Of a DNA stretch of 29,333 nt, positions 7,497 through 16,205 are shown in pieces. Source of the stretch: Bacteroidales bacterium (lineage in GTDB: Bacteria > Bacteroidota > Bacteroidia > Bacteroidales > UBA932); contig JAFXPV010000021.1 of assembly GCA_017527625.1 (NCBI GenBank), positions 1-29,333 on the forward strand, in the 5' to 3' direction. The notes beneath the pieces are model-generated. The model was not told the origin of the DNA. It made no database searches and saw only the letters and a program-made list of their open reading frames with translations. The position numbers and the translations under genes were made by a program. Positions within the stretch are counted from its first letter, which is position 1; every line of letters starts with the position of its first letter.

Positions 7497-8789
7497 ATGG
7501 TAAACATAAGTTTTCTATATGGTTTTATTCTGTGCCTTGTCTTTGCAATAGCCAATTTTCTGAAATTGGGATTGCGAGGCAAAACATATGTCCTTCCATC
7601 CACGTTATTCGCTTTGATGTGGGGATGGACTTCTTTGGGCGGCTTTCTGTATTCGAACCTTCTGGTCGGCAATACCGATTACTATAACAATGCAGGCTAC
7701 CTTCACGATATCGGCTCTTACCAATTATCAATGTTGATAGTTGTTTTTATTGCATTACTCCTGGCCAGGTATCATCATAGAAATGATGTCGTCCGGGTAG
7801 CCACGACGTTCGGCAGTGGAGATATTGTCGCAATCAGACGTAAGATGCGATGGATTCTCTATCTGTTTTTCATCATAGGAATGTACCGATTGATATCTGT
7901 CATATCGAAAACAGGTTTCGATTATTCCGCGATGAGAACATATTACATTAACTCCCGTTCGAGTTTCAGTGCATTTGAATTGAATGTGATCCGCATCGGA
8001 AGTTATCTGCGCCAGTTCGCCGTCTTCTACATATGTATTTTGGGTATGGAAACAGCATTGCGAAGCATCCGCCTGATAAAACTTGCCTGGGATTTCATTT
8101 TGTTCATACCATTCCAGATGTCCTTTGGCGGGCGCCTGTTCATTCTGTCCTTCTTTGCCCCTTTTATTTTTTCATATCTTCTTACATATTCCGTAATAGC
8201 CATAAAGAATAGGAAGAAAAAGATAGACCGGAAATTCTTTCTTATCCTTGCTTCGCCGGTGATAATGCTTGTCCTCGTGCAGGTTTTGAAGATGGGCGAG
8301 ACTGTAAGCGTAAATACGTTTACCTCCTATTTGACTGAAATATTCTATACCTCAACTTGCTATATTCATATGAATGAACTGTGGAGTATCCTGCCACACA
8401 ATTATTCATTGGGATATGGCCTTAATTGTCTGGGTTTCGGCTCGCCTGTATATAATGATGCCATAGAAATATGGGGAATAGAGCATAATTCCGCATCGGT
8501 TTGTGTACCTTCCATTATTCCTCAGGCATTCCTTGATTTCGGGAAAATTGGGAGTTTAGTATTCTTTTTTATAATTTTCTACCTGATAGAGGACAGGGCT
8601 CTGGTATGTCTGAAAAGGCTAACGACAAAGAATATGCTGGTAATCATTCTTCTTTGTCAGATTACATATCAAACTGTAAGTTCAAGTGTATTTGACAGTC
8701 TTCGAGAATTTATTGTAGGATATATTGCCTTGATACTGTTTGTACAGATGGCTCCGTTGAAAACCGTCAAGAATCCAGAATATTTTTAA
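7497..8789 (+). CDS. wzy-like: Wzy-like O-antigen/capsule repeat-unit polymerase
   Basis: A 430-aa protein, hydrophobic throughout with about ten to twelve membrane segments and one larger extracytoplasmic loop (about residues 275-340, containing YTSTCYIHMNELW and LGYGLNCLGFGSP). Sequence conservation in Wzy proteins is low; the call rests on topology, length and position among wzx and glycosyltransferase genes. It starts eight bases after the previous stop. An O-antigen ligase (WaaL) is the main alternative. Base composition becomes noticeably more AT-rich here than in genes further downstream, as is common for polymerase genes exchanged between strains. Confidence 0.7.
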   Translation: MVNISFLYGFILCLVFAIANFLKLGLRGKTYVLPSTLFALMWGWTSLGGFLYSNLLVGNTDYYNNAGYLHDIGSYQLSMLIVVFIALLLARYHHRNDVVRVATTFGSGDIVAIRRKMRWILYLFFIIGMYRLISVISKTGFDYSAMRTYYINSRSSFSAFELNVIRIGSYLRQFAVFYICILGMETALRSIRLIKLAWDFILFIPFQMSFGGRLFILSFFAPFIFSYLLTYSVIAIKNRKKKIDRKFFLILASPVIMLVLVQVLKMGETVSVNTFTSYLTEIFYTSTCYIHMNELWSILPHNYSLGYGLNCLGFGSPVYNDAIEIWGIEHNSASVCVPSIIPQAFLDFGKIGSLVFFFIIFYLIEDRALVCLKRLTTKNMLVIILLCQITYQTVSSSVFDSLREFIVGYIALILFVQMAPLKTVKNPEYF

Positions 8790-8819
8790 TTCTCAAGGGA
8801 TAATAATATAATTTTGCTG

Positions 8820-9485
8820 ATGATGTTCAATTCTATATTCATACATAACATTATAAAGATTATATATGTTAATTTCCATTTCTTGCCATTTAAACAGGCA
8901 ATAAAGTTTCCTATCGACGTTTATGGTAAACTGCGTGTTGTAGGTAACAGTGGCAAACTATGTATAAATGGAACGATTAGACCTGGAATGATAAAACTTG
9001 GATCACAAGGACGTGATATGTTTCCTCTTGATCCTGTTATCCTTGATGTCAGAGGGACTCTTTGTTTCGAAGGTTCTTTTTATATAGGTTGTGGAAGTAC
9101 AATAAGGGTTGAGCCTGGAGCAAAGATGTCGATAGGTACGAAGTCAAGATTCGGTGCTCAATCAATTTTGTTCTGTGAGGACAATATAAAAATCGGTTCA
9201 CAAGTCGAAGGCTCTTGGAGGTGCCAGTTGATGGATACTGACAGACATAAAATCAGGGACGTGAATACTGGAACTGTATATCCTTCGCACAAGCCAATAG
9301 TGATAGGCGATAATGTGTGGATCGGGAATAATGTTTGCATTAACAAAGGAACTGTAATCCCGGATAACACAATCATAGCCTCCAATTCCTTCTGCAATAA
9401 GAATTATTCAGAAGTGGCTCCTTTTTCTATTCTGGGAGGTATTCCTGCTAAAGTCATATCATCAGGCAAACAAAGAGTATGGTGA
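8820..9485 (+). CDS. Left-handed beta-helix (hexapeptide repeat) acyltransferase
   Basis: A 221-aa protein if translation starts at the first ATG (8820; another ATG follows immediately). An AT-rich N-terminal part (about 1-40) precedes imperfect hexapeptide repeats from about 45 onward. The C-terminal half carries the typical PIVIGDNVWIGNNVCINKG block followed by NTIIASNSFC and a closing GGIPAKVI. Such enzymes O-acetylate sugars with acetyl-CoA as trimers. The residues QLMDTDRHKI in mid-protein likely hold the catalytic histidine. The stop overlaps the next ATG by seven bases. It is one of the most AT-rich genes in the window. Confidence 0.85.
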   Translation: MMFNSIFIHNIIKIIYVNFHFLPFKQAIKFPIDVYGKLRVVGNSGKLCINGTIRPGMIKLGSQGRDMFPLDPVILDVRGTLCFEGSFYIGCGSTIRVEPGAKMSIGTKSRFGAQSILFCEDNIKIGSQVEGSWRCQLMDTDRHKIRDVNTGTVYPSHKPIVIGDNVWIGNNVCINKGTVIPDNTIIASNSFCNKNYSEVAPFSILGGIPAKVISSGKQRVW

Positions 9486-10312
9486 CATCAGCAGTCCTCA
9501 TAACCTGTCATAATCGTAAAGACACTACTTTGTCGTGTCTTGGCAGACTGTTCGCCATAAGGAAGGATGTTGATGTCTATTGTGTTGATGACAATTCAAC
9601 CGATGGAACGGCTGATGCTATACGCAAAATGTTCCCGCAGGTCATTCTCATTCACGGAGACGGCAATCTGTTTTGGTGCAGAGGAATGAGAAAAGCCTGG
9701 ACAGAAGCATCCGGAAGCAAGGACTACGATTTCTATTTCTGGCTTAATGACGATCTGCTCCTTTATGACGACTGCTTTGATGAAATGCTGGAATGCAGTG
9801 AACTTCTGGGCCATCAGGCAGTAATCGCCGGTTTGGTGCAGGAAAAGACTACCAAGCAAGTCATATACGGAGGTTATGATAAATCCAAGCGCCTTATACC
9901 AGCTGATGGCCAGCTGAATGAGGTCTATAACCTGAATGGCAATTTTGTCCTCGTGCCCAAAAGCGTTTTTGTAAAAATCGGCATTTTCGATCCTGTCTAT
10001 CACCACGACCTCGGGGATGTTGCGTATGGGTATGAAGCGCATAAGCAAGGACTGCGTGTATGTACTTCACGCAAGTACATAGGATGTACGGACGCTGTAT
10101 TACAGAGTAAGGATGAAAGGAAACGTCAATATGGAGTGTCGGTGGTAAAAAGATTCAAGAAACTCTATTCTCCACTGGGAAGCAATCCGTTCATTACGTT
10201 CCATTTCCTTCGCAGGTATGAAGGCATCGGCAAGGCTGTCCTGTTTTTTATTTATGTACATACGATAAATCTGCTGCCTGACGGCATCTGGTCTAAAATT
10301 TCAAAAAAATGA
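9479..10312 (+). CDS. Family 2 glycosyltransferase (rhamnosyltransferase-like)
   Basis: A 277-aa GT-A protein. It opens with AVLITCHNRKDTTLSCL, then YCVDDNSTDGTADAI, GDGNLFWCRGM, and the DxD-like metal site LNDDLLLY at about residues 96-103. NLNGNFVLVPKSVF follows in the acceptor half. The GNLFWCRGM block is typical of GT2 members close to rhamnosyl- and galactofuranosyltransferases. It is cytoplasmic, with a short hydrophobic C-terminal tail that may associate with the membrane. It overlaps its upstream neighbour by seven and its downstream neighbour by four bases. Sugar specificity is not known. Confidence 0.88.
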   Translation: MVTSAVLITCHNRKDTTLSCLGRLFAIRKDVDVYCVDDNSTDGTADAIRKMFPQVILIHGDGNLFWCRGMRKAWTEASGSKDYDFYFWLNDDLLLYDDCFDEMLECSELLGHQAVIAGLVQEKTTKQVIYGGYDKSKRLIPADGQLNEVYNLNGNFVLVPKSVFVKIGIFDPVYHHDLGDVAYGYEAHKQGLRVCTSRKYIGCTDAVLQSKDERKRQYGVSVVKRFKKLYSPLGSNPFITFHFLRRYEGIGKAVLFFIYVHTINLLPDGIWSKISKK

Positions 10313-11436
10313 AAGTCCTCTCTTTCGTAACATCGTTGGAATTATCGCACGGCGGACCGTCGCGCAGCGTTCCGCTGCATGCCAAGGGACTGGCAGAGGC
10401 AGGCGTGGATATAACTCTGATGACACTCCGGTCGGAGGATATGAATATCCTTGCGCTTGAGGGGACTGCTGTCAAGCTGAAGGTCCTCAGCCCCTCCTTT
10501 TCGAAGAAGGAAATAGCGAAATATCTCGCAGATGAAAGATTTGACCTCATCCAGATTCAGAGTATGTGGGATTTGCCTTATCATAAGGTGATGGTTGAAG
10601 CCCGCAGACGGGGCATTCCGTATATCGTGACTCCTCGTGGGATGCTTGAGCCGTGGAGCCTTTCCCAGAAGGCGTGGAAGAAGAAACTGGCCTGGTGGCT
10701 TTACCAGCGCAATGATGTGCAGAAATCGGCGTGCATCTTCACGACGGCCAGGATGGAAGCCGGTCACGTCGGCAATCTTGGGATCACGACCCGCAAGGCT
10801 GTCATACCCAATGGCATAGAGACTGACGCCTATCCTTGCAAAGCTTCTGTTGATATCGTCAAAAAGCAAGTGCTGTTTCTCAGTCGTGTGCATATCAAGA
10901 AAGGCATCGAGATTCTTTTTGACGCCTGGAAACGTATTCATCCGGATTATTCCGACTGGCAGCTGCTCGTCGTCGGCAATGGAGAAGCCGGATATATTCA
11001 TAGTTTGGAGGGCAAGATCGAGGCTTTAGGCTTGAAGGACAGCATAAAGATCCTCCCCCCTGCCTTCGAAAATGAAAAGATACATCTTTATCAAGAATCC
11101 GCACTCTTCTGTTTGCCTTCATATAGTGAGAATTTCGGTATGGCTGTTGCTGAGGCCATGTCGTGCGGAACACCGGTAATAACCACGACTAATTGTCCTT
11201 GGAATATTCTTAACGATACAAAGACGGGGTGGTGTATTGACCTTAGTGTGGATAATCTTGAATACGCCCTTCGTGAAGCTTTGTCTATGAATCCTACAGA
11301 ACTTTATGATATGGGACAGAAGGCAAGCAAACTCATTTATGATAACTTTGACTACCGAAGTGTCACTCGTAAGACTTTGACTTTGTATGAGTGGCTGCTG
11401 AATGGTGGTGAGAAACCTGAATTTGTGTATGAGTGA
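10309..11436 (+). CDS. Family 4 glycosyltransferase
   Basis: A 375-aa GT-B protein. The N-terminal donor-side loop reads SLELSHGGPSRSVP, a standard GT4 start. The C-terminal Rossmann half contains VLFLSRVHIKKGIEILFDAW, LLVVGNGE and the E-x7-E signature in ENFGMAVAEAMSCGTPVI. These retaining enzymes add hexoses or deoxyhexoses from nucleotide sugars. The ATGA overlap with the upstream GT2, and the eight-base overlap with the downstream acyltransferase, show tight translational coupling. Confidence 0.92.
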   Translation: MKVLSFVTSLELSHGGPSRSVPLHAKGLAEAGVDITLMTLRSEDMNILALEGTAVKLKVLSPSFSKKEIAKYLADERFDLIQIQSMWDLPYHKVMVEARRRGIPYIVTPRGMLEPWSLSQKAWKKKLAWWLYQRNDVQKSACIFTTARMEAGHVGNLGITTRKAVIPNGIETDAYPCKASVDIVKKQVLFLSRVHIKKGIEILFDAWKRIHPDYSDWQLLVVGNGEAGYIHSLEGKIEALGLKDSIKILPPAFENEKIHLYQESALFCLPSYSENFGMAVAEAMSCGTPVITTTNCPWNILNDTKTGWCIDLSVDNLEYALREALSMNPTELYDMGQKASKLIYDNFDYRSVTRKTLTLYEWLLNGGEKPEFVYE

Positions 11437-12382
11437 AATACAGAATAAAGAAAGGATCCTGGAGATTGATATGGCCAAGGGGGTGTTCATCCTCCTTATG
11501 GTGATCTTTCATCTTGGATTGTTCAATACAAAATATCCTCATACAGCGCAAATTTTATATGCTTTTTTTGTGTCAGGTTTCTTGTTGATTAGTGGTTACT
11601 TGTTTTCTGTTAATAAAGAGCCTTCAAAATTCTTAAAGACAATATATGGTTTTGTCGTGCCATATATAGTCTTTGAAATCGTATATCTGCTGGGAGTCGG
11701 CTTGCTTGGGAAATCCATAGGTGCCACCAATACCTTTGACGGCGGAGTGCTTGCTTTGTTGGGCAAAGTAGCTGTTTCTCCTTCAGGCACATACTGGTAT
11801 TTGCACACAATGGCTATCTGCATTACGGTTTATTATTCAGTAAACCGTTATGTATTAAAAGGGCTGTCGGGTATTTTGGTTTCGTCCATCATCTTATATG
11901 CTTTGTCCATAGGAATATCCGGTTTTAAATGGGAGAACATAATCTATTTCATAACAGGCGCCCTGCTGAGAAATGCCAATTTCGCAATAAATGAGAAATT
12001 GAAGTCTCCAGTGTCGATATTATGTTTTGCCTTGATATGTATATTTGCCGATGAAATATCAAGAGGATCTATTGTAGGCCTTGGACTCACTCTTACGAGT
12101 CTCGGTTTTCTATTTGACTTGAAGGAAAGAATACCGAAGTGTATATCCGGTTTTTTTGCATATATAGGAAGAAACTCTTTTGGTATTTTGATTTTCTCCC
12201 CGTTATTTACAGTTTTTACAAAGTTATATGCACCCCTGTTTGCTTTTGATAATTCTGCCATTCTTTGGACTGTAGTCAGTTTGTCATTGGTAGTTTCACT
12301 ATGCCTGCTTTGTGCAAGACTGTTTGACAGATTGTCGTTGTCCCGCATTATTGTGGGTAAGAATATATACTCCAAGCTATAA
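11429..12382 (+). CDS. Acyltransferase-3 family membrane O-acyltransferase
   Basis: A 317-aa protein from the ATG at 11429, which overlaps the stop of the GT4 gene; a longer frame from 11402 would lie wholly inside that gene. The N-terminus ERILEIDMAKGVFILLMVIFH is the Acyl_transf_3 (PF01757) signature, with the conserved His of VIFHLG and a following GFLLISGYLF helix. About ten membrane segments are visible. Such enzymes O-acetylate or otherwise acylate polysaccharides on the membrane. It is relatively AT-rich, like the polymerase gene. Confidence 0.85.
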   Translation: MSEIQNKERILEIDMAKGVFILLMVIFHLGLFNTKYPHTAQILYAFFVSGFLLISGYLFSVNKEPSKFLKTIYGFVVPYIVFEIVYLLGVGLLGKSIGATNTFDGGVLALLGKVAVSPSGTYWYLHTMAICITVYYSVNRYVLKGLSGILVSSIILYALSIGISGFKWENIIYFITGALLRNANFAINEKLKSPVSILCFALICIFADEISRGSIVGLGLTLTSLGFLFDLKERIPKCISGFFAYIGRNSFGILIFSPLFTVFTKLYAPLFAFDNSAILWTVVSLSLVVSLCLLCARLFDRLSLSRIIVGKNIYSKL

Positions 12383-12394
12383 ACCGATCTATAT

Positions 12395-12955
12395 ATGACT
12401 GAGACTAAAATTGACTTATCAAAATACGAGAATCACTTGGGCCGCAAGCATCAGGTAATACGTCTTATGTGGAGCATAACCTGGACACTGTGTGCAAGGT
12501 GGCTGCCCAGAAGTGTCGGCAGGGGCTGGAAGAATTGCCTTCTTCGTCTTTTCGGTGCAAAAATAGCCAGGACGGCCCAGGTATACAGTTCCGCAAAAGT
12601 ATATTATCCCGCCAATCTTACTATGGGAGAAAACTCGTGTCTTGCAAGTGATGTAGATTGCTACAATGTCGCCCCCGTCACTGTCGGAGCCAACACCACA
12701 GTGTCGCAAGGTGCCTTTATCTGCACGGCAAGTCACGATGTGACAGATCCCTGCAATCCGCTCATAACAGCTCCGGTCTTCATTGAAGATCAAGCCTGGA
12801 TCGGGGCAAGGGCATATATCGGTATGGGCGTCACCATCGGGCAAGGGGCTGTTGTCGGAGCTACAGCAAGCGTATATAAGGATGTAGAGCCGTGGACTAT
12901 TGTCGGGGGCAATCCTGCGCGGTTCATCAAGCGCAGAGTCGTTAAACAAGATTAA
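12395..12955 (+). CDS. wcaF-like: WcaF-type hexapeptide acetyltransferase
   Basis: A 186-aa protein. The N-terminus IDLSKYENH, the middle segment RLFGAKI, and hexapeptide coils culminating in APVFIEDQAWIGARAYIGMGV and GAVVGATASVYKDV match colanic-acid-type acetyltransferases. The closing block PWTIVGGNPARFIK is diagnostic of this subfamily. The catalytic His is probably that of TASHDVTDP. It is the second hexapeptide acetyltransferase of the locus, so the glycan is probably acetylated on more than one residue. Confidence 0.9.
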   Translation: MTETKIDLSKYENHLGRKHQVIRLMWSITWTLCARWLPRSVGRGWKNCLLRLFGAKIARTAQVYSSAKVYYPANLTMGENSCLASDVDCYNVAPVTVGANTTVSQGAFICTASHDVTDPCNPLITAPVFIEDQAWIGARAYIGMGVTIGQGAVVGATASVYKDVEPWTIVGGNPARFIKRRVVKQD

Positions 12956-12965
12956 GTCAAAATCT

Positions 12966-13904
12966 ATGTTGGATCTTTCGGTAATAATCCTTACAGGAAA
13001 TGAGGAACTCCATATAAAGCGTTGCCTGGATATTATATGTCCTGTGGCAAAGGATGTTTTTGTGATAGACTGTTTCTCCAAGGACAGGACTGTGGAGATT
13101 GCTCAAACTTATGCCAATGTTCAAGTTCTTCAGCACGAGTGGCCTGCAACCAAATATGCAGGACAGTTCAACTGGGCATTGGAGAATTCTCCTGTCACCA
13201 CCGAATGGGTGATGAGATTGGATGCTGACGAGTATCCTATGCCGGATCTGGTGGAGGAAATGCAACAGAAAATCCCTTTGCTTGGTGAGGATATTACAGG
13301 AATCGTGCTTAAAAGAAGGCATATTTTCTTGGGGAAATGGATGAAGGGAGGCATTTATCCTGTCAAGCTTCTCAGGATTTTCCGCTACGGGAAAGCGAAA
13401 TGTGAGCAGAGGCTTATGGATGAGCATATCCAGTTGCTTGAAGGAAAGAGTGTGGAGTTTGATTATGATTTCTGTGATGATAACCTCCACGATGTTTCCT
13501 GGTTTTGTCATAAACACGTAGATTATGCAACCAGAGAGGCTGTCGATATGCTTGATATCGAACTGAATCTTGCGGGTTTTGCTGCCACCGACAGCTACAA
13601 AAAGATAAGCGCTCAGGCAGAAGGAAAGAGGGAAAAGAAACACGCTTATGCCAAGAAACCTCTCTTCTGGCGTTCGTTTGCTTATTTCATCTACCGCTAC
13701 ATCCTGCGTGGCGGATTCCTTGACGGCAAGGAAGGCTTCCTGTTCGCTTTCATTCAGGGATGGTGGTATCGCACACTTGTCGATGCAAAGATCTTCGAGG
13801 CGAGGAAATGGATGAAAGCCAATAATCTGAACGCAGAAACCGCGGAGGGGAAACAAGCATTGAAAGGATACATCAAGGACAATTGGGGCATCACTTTGCC
13901 CTGA
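12966..13904 (+). CDS. Family 2 glycosyltransferase (WaaE/KdtX-like)
   Basis: A 312-aa protein from the ATG at 12966 (MLDLSVIILTGNEE), the natural GT2 start; an in-frame upstream extension to 12900 lies inside the acetyltransferase gene. The motifs are ILTGNEELHIKRCL, VIDCFSKDRTVEIA, the Q-FNWAL block, and the DxD motif LDADEYP at about residue 82. The later region (RRHIFLGKWMKGG, then LHDVSWFCHKHVDYATRE) resembles the beta-glucosyltransferase branch containing LPS-core WaaE. The C-terminus has an amphipathic stretch (FAYFIYRYILRGG) suggesting membrane association. Confidence 0.88.
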   Translation: MLDLSVIILTGNEELHIKRCLDIICPVAKDVFVIDCFSKDRTVEIAQTYANVQVLQHEWPATKYAGQFNWALENSPVTTEWVMRLDADEYPMPDLVEEMQQKIPLLGEDITGIVLKRRHIFLGKWMKGGIYPVKLLRIFRYGKAKCEQRLMDEHIQLLEGKSVEFDYDFCDDNLHDVSWFCHKHVDYATREAVDMLDIELNLAGFAATDSYKKISAQAEGKREKKHAYAKKPLFWRSFAYFIYRYILRGGFLDGKEGFLFAFIQGWWYRTLVDAKIFEARKWMKANNLNAETAEGKQALKGYIKDNWGITLP

Positions 13905-13924
13905 CAACTGATGAGGGTTGACTG

Positions 13925-14728
13925 ATGAAGATATCTGTTGTCACGGCGACATACAATAGCGGAGCTACTTTGAGGGACACTTTGGAGAGCGTTCTCCGGC
14001 AGGACTATCCTGACTATGAACTTGTGATCAAGGATGGCGGCTCGACTGACGACACGCTGGATATATGCCGTGAATATGAGCCGAAGTTCGGGGGACGGAT
14101 GAAACTTCTGACATCTCCCGACCGCGGGATCTACGACGCGATGAATCAGGGAATAGCGGCGGCTGCAGGAGATGTGGTCGGCACCTTGAACTCAGATGAT
14201 TTCTACACGTCGGATGATATCCTGCAGACCGTCGCACGCCAGTTTGAGCAAACTGCAGACATCGATGCCCTTTATGGTGACGTTCACTACGTCAAGGCCG
14301 GCGACACTTCGAAACTTGTAAGATACTACTCAAGCAGATTGTTCAGAAGAAGCTGGATGCGTTTCGGTTTTATGCCTGCCCACCCTTCTTTCTACTGCAA
14401 GAAAGCGACATACGAGCGTTTCAAGGTCGATGGAAGCAGTGATTATTACGATACATCATACAAGGTTGCCGCAGACTTCGAGTTTCTTCTGAGGGCCATA
14501 TTCGTAGGACGGATAAAGACACGCTACATCTGCAAGGACTTCGTAACTATGCGTTCCGGCGGCGCCAGCAACCGCGGACCAAGAAGTCACAGACAGATAG
14601 ACCACGACCATCTGCGGGCATTGAAGCAGAACGGAGTCTACTCCAACATCTTCTTTCTCGGCTTGAGGTACATATACAAAATCGGCGAGATAGTGTCAAG
14701 CCGATTAGGGTTTTATCTTGTCGAATAA
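13925..14728 (+). CDS. Family 2 glycosyltransferase (WcaA-like)
   Basis: A 267-aa GT-A protein, last gene of the polysaccharide locus. It contains ISVVTATYNSGATLRDTLES, then YELVIKDGGSTDDT and SPDRGIYDAMNQGI, and the nucleotide/metal site LNSDDFY at about residues 89-95. The acceptor-side block MPAHPSFYCKK is typical of this GT2 branch. It ends 35 bases before the next, more GC-rich cluster, and I see no terminator in that gap. Confidence 0.9.
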   Translation: MKISVVTATYNSGATLRDTLESVLRQDYPDYELVIKDGGSTDDTLDICREYEPKFGGRMKLLTSPDRGIYDAMNQGIAAAAGDVVGTLNSDDFYTSDDILQTVARQFEQTADIDALYGDVHYVKAGDTSKLVRYYSSRLFRRSWMRFGFMPAHPSFYCKKATYERFKVDGSSDYYDTSYKVAADFEFLLRAIFVGRIKTRYICKDFVTMRSGGASNRGPRSHRQIDHDHLRALKQNGVYSNIFFLGLRYIYKIGEIVSSRLGFYLVE

Positions 14729-14763
14729 ATGCTTAACTTAGCTACGTTAAAAAGGATACGGCT

Positions 14764-15129
14764 ATGAAATGGCTTCGCAACATACTCAAGGGAGCATCCC
14801 TCACCACGGCACTGTTCATCTTCCAGGCCTGCTACGGCACACCGCAGTGGCTCCACGACAGCGAGGTCCAATTCCAGGTCGTAACCCAGGACGGCAGCCC
14901 TGTGGATGACGTCGAGATCTACACCAGGTTCGCCGACAACGACGATCTGGACTGGAACCTGTGCGCCAATACCGACGCTGCAGGCAACCTGTCGACTGTC
15001 ATATACTTCGACGAGAACAACGACCCCCAGGTGCGCGTCAGCGATCCCGCCGGCCGCTACGCAGTCCGTGACACAGTCGTCGCCGACCTGGACGGCACCA
15101 TCGTCATAACGCTCTCCAAGGCAGAATGA
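14764..15129 (+). CDS. Small putative lipoprotein of the rSAM/lipoprotein system
   Basis: A 121-aa protein preceded by an AAAAAGGA ribosome-binding site. The signal peptide ends at QAC, probable lipidated Cys23, followed by YGTP, a short motif I associate with the TIGR04134 family (radical SAM-associated putative lipoprotein). The mature part is a small beta domain (VQFQVVTQDGSPVDDVEIY, then TDAAGNLSTV and DPAGRYAVRDT), reminiscent of a carboxypeptidase-regulatory-like Ig fold. The stop overlaps the start of the rSAM gene by four bases. The function of these pairs is unknown; the lipoprotein may be a modification substrate. A glutamine at -2 makes the lipobox slightly atypical. Confidence 0.75.
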   Translation: MKWLRNILKGASLTTALFIFQACYGTPQWLHDSEVQFQVVTQDGSPVDDVEIYTRFADNDDLDWNLCANTDAAGNLSTVIYFDENNDPQVRVSDPAGRYAVRDTVVADLDGTIVITLSKAE

Positions 15130-16193
15130 TGTCCAACTTCAAATGGCTGCTGTGGCGCCTGTTCCGCGCCAATGAAATCAAAGTACACGAACTGAACTAC
15201 CTGTTCTGGGAGTGCACCACGAGGTGCAACCTCCACTGCCGCCACTGCGGCAGCGACTGCAAGACAGCCAGCCGCGACAAAGATATGCCCCTCGGGGACT
15301 TCCTTCTGGCCCTCGACACGATACCGCGGAAATACGTCAGCCGCGAATTCACCGTCGTGCTCACCGGCGGAGAGCCGCTGCTGCGTCCTGACATAGAAGA
15401 CATCGGCCGCGCCATCCGCAAACGCGGAATGGGCTGGAGTATGGTGTCCAACGGATACTTCTACGACCGCGCAATGCACAGCCGCCTGCTGGGAGCAGGG
15501 ATGGGCGCCCTGACCATCAGCCTCGACGGGCTGGAGCAGGAACACGAATGGATGAGAGGCCGCAGCGGCTGCTACGGCAGGACCCTCGAAGCCATCTCCA
15601 TCGCTGCCGCCGCACCCCAGCTCAACTTCGACGTAGTGACCTGCGTCAACAAGCGGAACCTTGCGCAGCTGCCCGACATCTGCGAACTGCTGGCTGGCCT
15701 CGGAGTGAAACAGTGGAGGCTCTTCACCGTGATACCCATAGGCCGCGCCGCGAGTGACCCCGAAATGAAGCTCGACGACGAGGAGTTCAAGACACTGATG
15801 GAATTCATAAAGGCACGCAGGGAAGCTGCGAAGCCTGGCGATATGAACGTCACCTTCAGCTGCGAAGGCTACCTCGGCCGCTACGAGACCCGTGTGCGCC
15901 AGGTGCCCTTCCTGTGTCACGCAGGCATCAACATAGCCTCCGTGCTGATAGACGGCCGCATCTGCGCCTGCCCCAACATCGACCGCGACCGCTTCAGCCA
16001 GGGCAGCATCTACAGCGACAACCTGTTCGAAGTGTGGAACACCCGCTTCAGGGAATACCGCGACAAGAGCTGGGCCAGAGAAGGCCAGTGCCGTGACTGC
16101 CCGGTGTTCAACCGCTGCCTCGGAGGCGGAATGCACAACTGGCACGGCGACTGCAGCGGGCCGCTGAGCTGCCATTACAAGAAAACACTGTAA
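15126..16193 (+). CDS. Radical SAM/SPASM protein (TIGR04133-like)
   Basis: A 355-aa protein. The [4Fe-4S]/SAM motif CX3CX2C is C34-NLH-C38-RH-C41, with a further Cys at C30. VVLTGGEPLLRPDI (about residues 78-91) is the SAM-binding GGE block. The C-terminal SPASM-like region holds many cysteines: ICACPNID, CRDCPVFNRC, then GDCSG and LSCH, enough for auxiliary clusters. Members occur in Bacteroidota next to a small lipoprotein, here just upstream with an ATGA overlap. The likely task is post-translational modification of a peptide or protein, probably the lipoprotein before export. Alternative: a maturase for an unlinked substrate. Confidence 0.85.
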   Translation: MMSNFKWLLWRLFRANEIKVHELNYLFWECTTRCNLHCRHCGSDCKTASRDKDMPLGDFLLALDTIPRKYVSREFTVVLTGGEPLLRPDIEDIGRAIRKRGMGWSMVSNGYFYDRAMHSRLLGAGMGALTISLDGLEQEHEWMRGRSGCYGRTLEAISIAAAAPQLNFDVVTCVNKRNLAQLPDICELLAGLGVKQWRLFTVIPIGRAASDPEMKLDDEEFKTLMEFIKARREAAKPGDMNVTFSCEGYLGRYETRVRQVPFLCHAGINIASVLIDGRICACPNIDRDRFSQGSIYSDNLFEVWNTRFREYRDKSWAREGQCRDCPVFNRCLGGGMHNWHGDCSGPLSCHYKKTL

Positions 16194-16205
16194 AAGAACG
16201 AAGAT

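Noticed and set aside
15057..16175. Long 372-codon open frame antisense to the radical SAM gene
   Set aside because: Its translation is Ala/Val/His-rich with no recognisable motif; it is a shadow of GC-rich codons in the rSAM gene, which has clear catalytic motifs.
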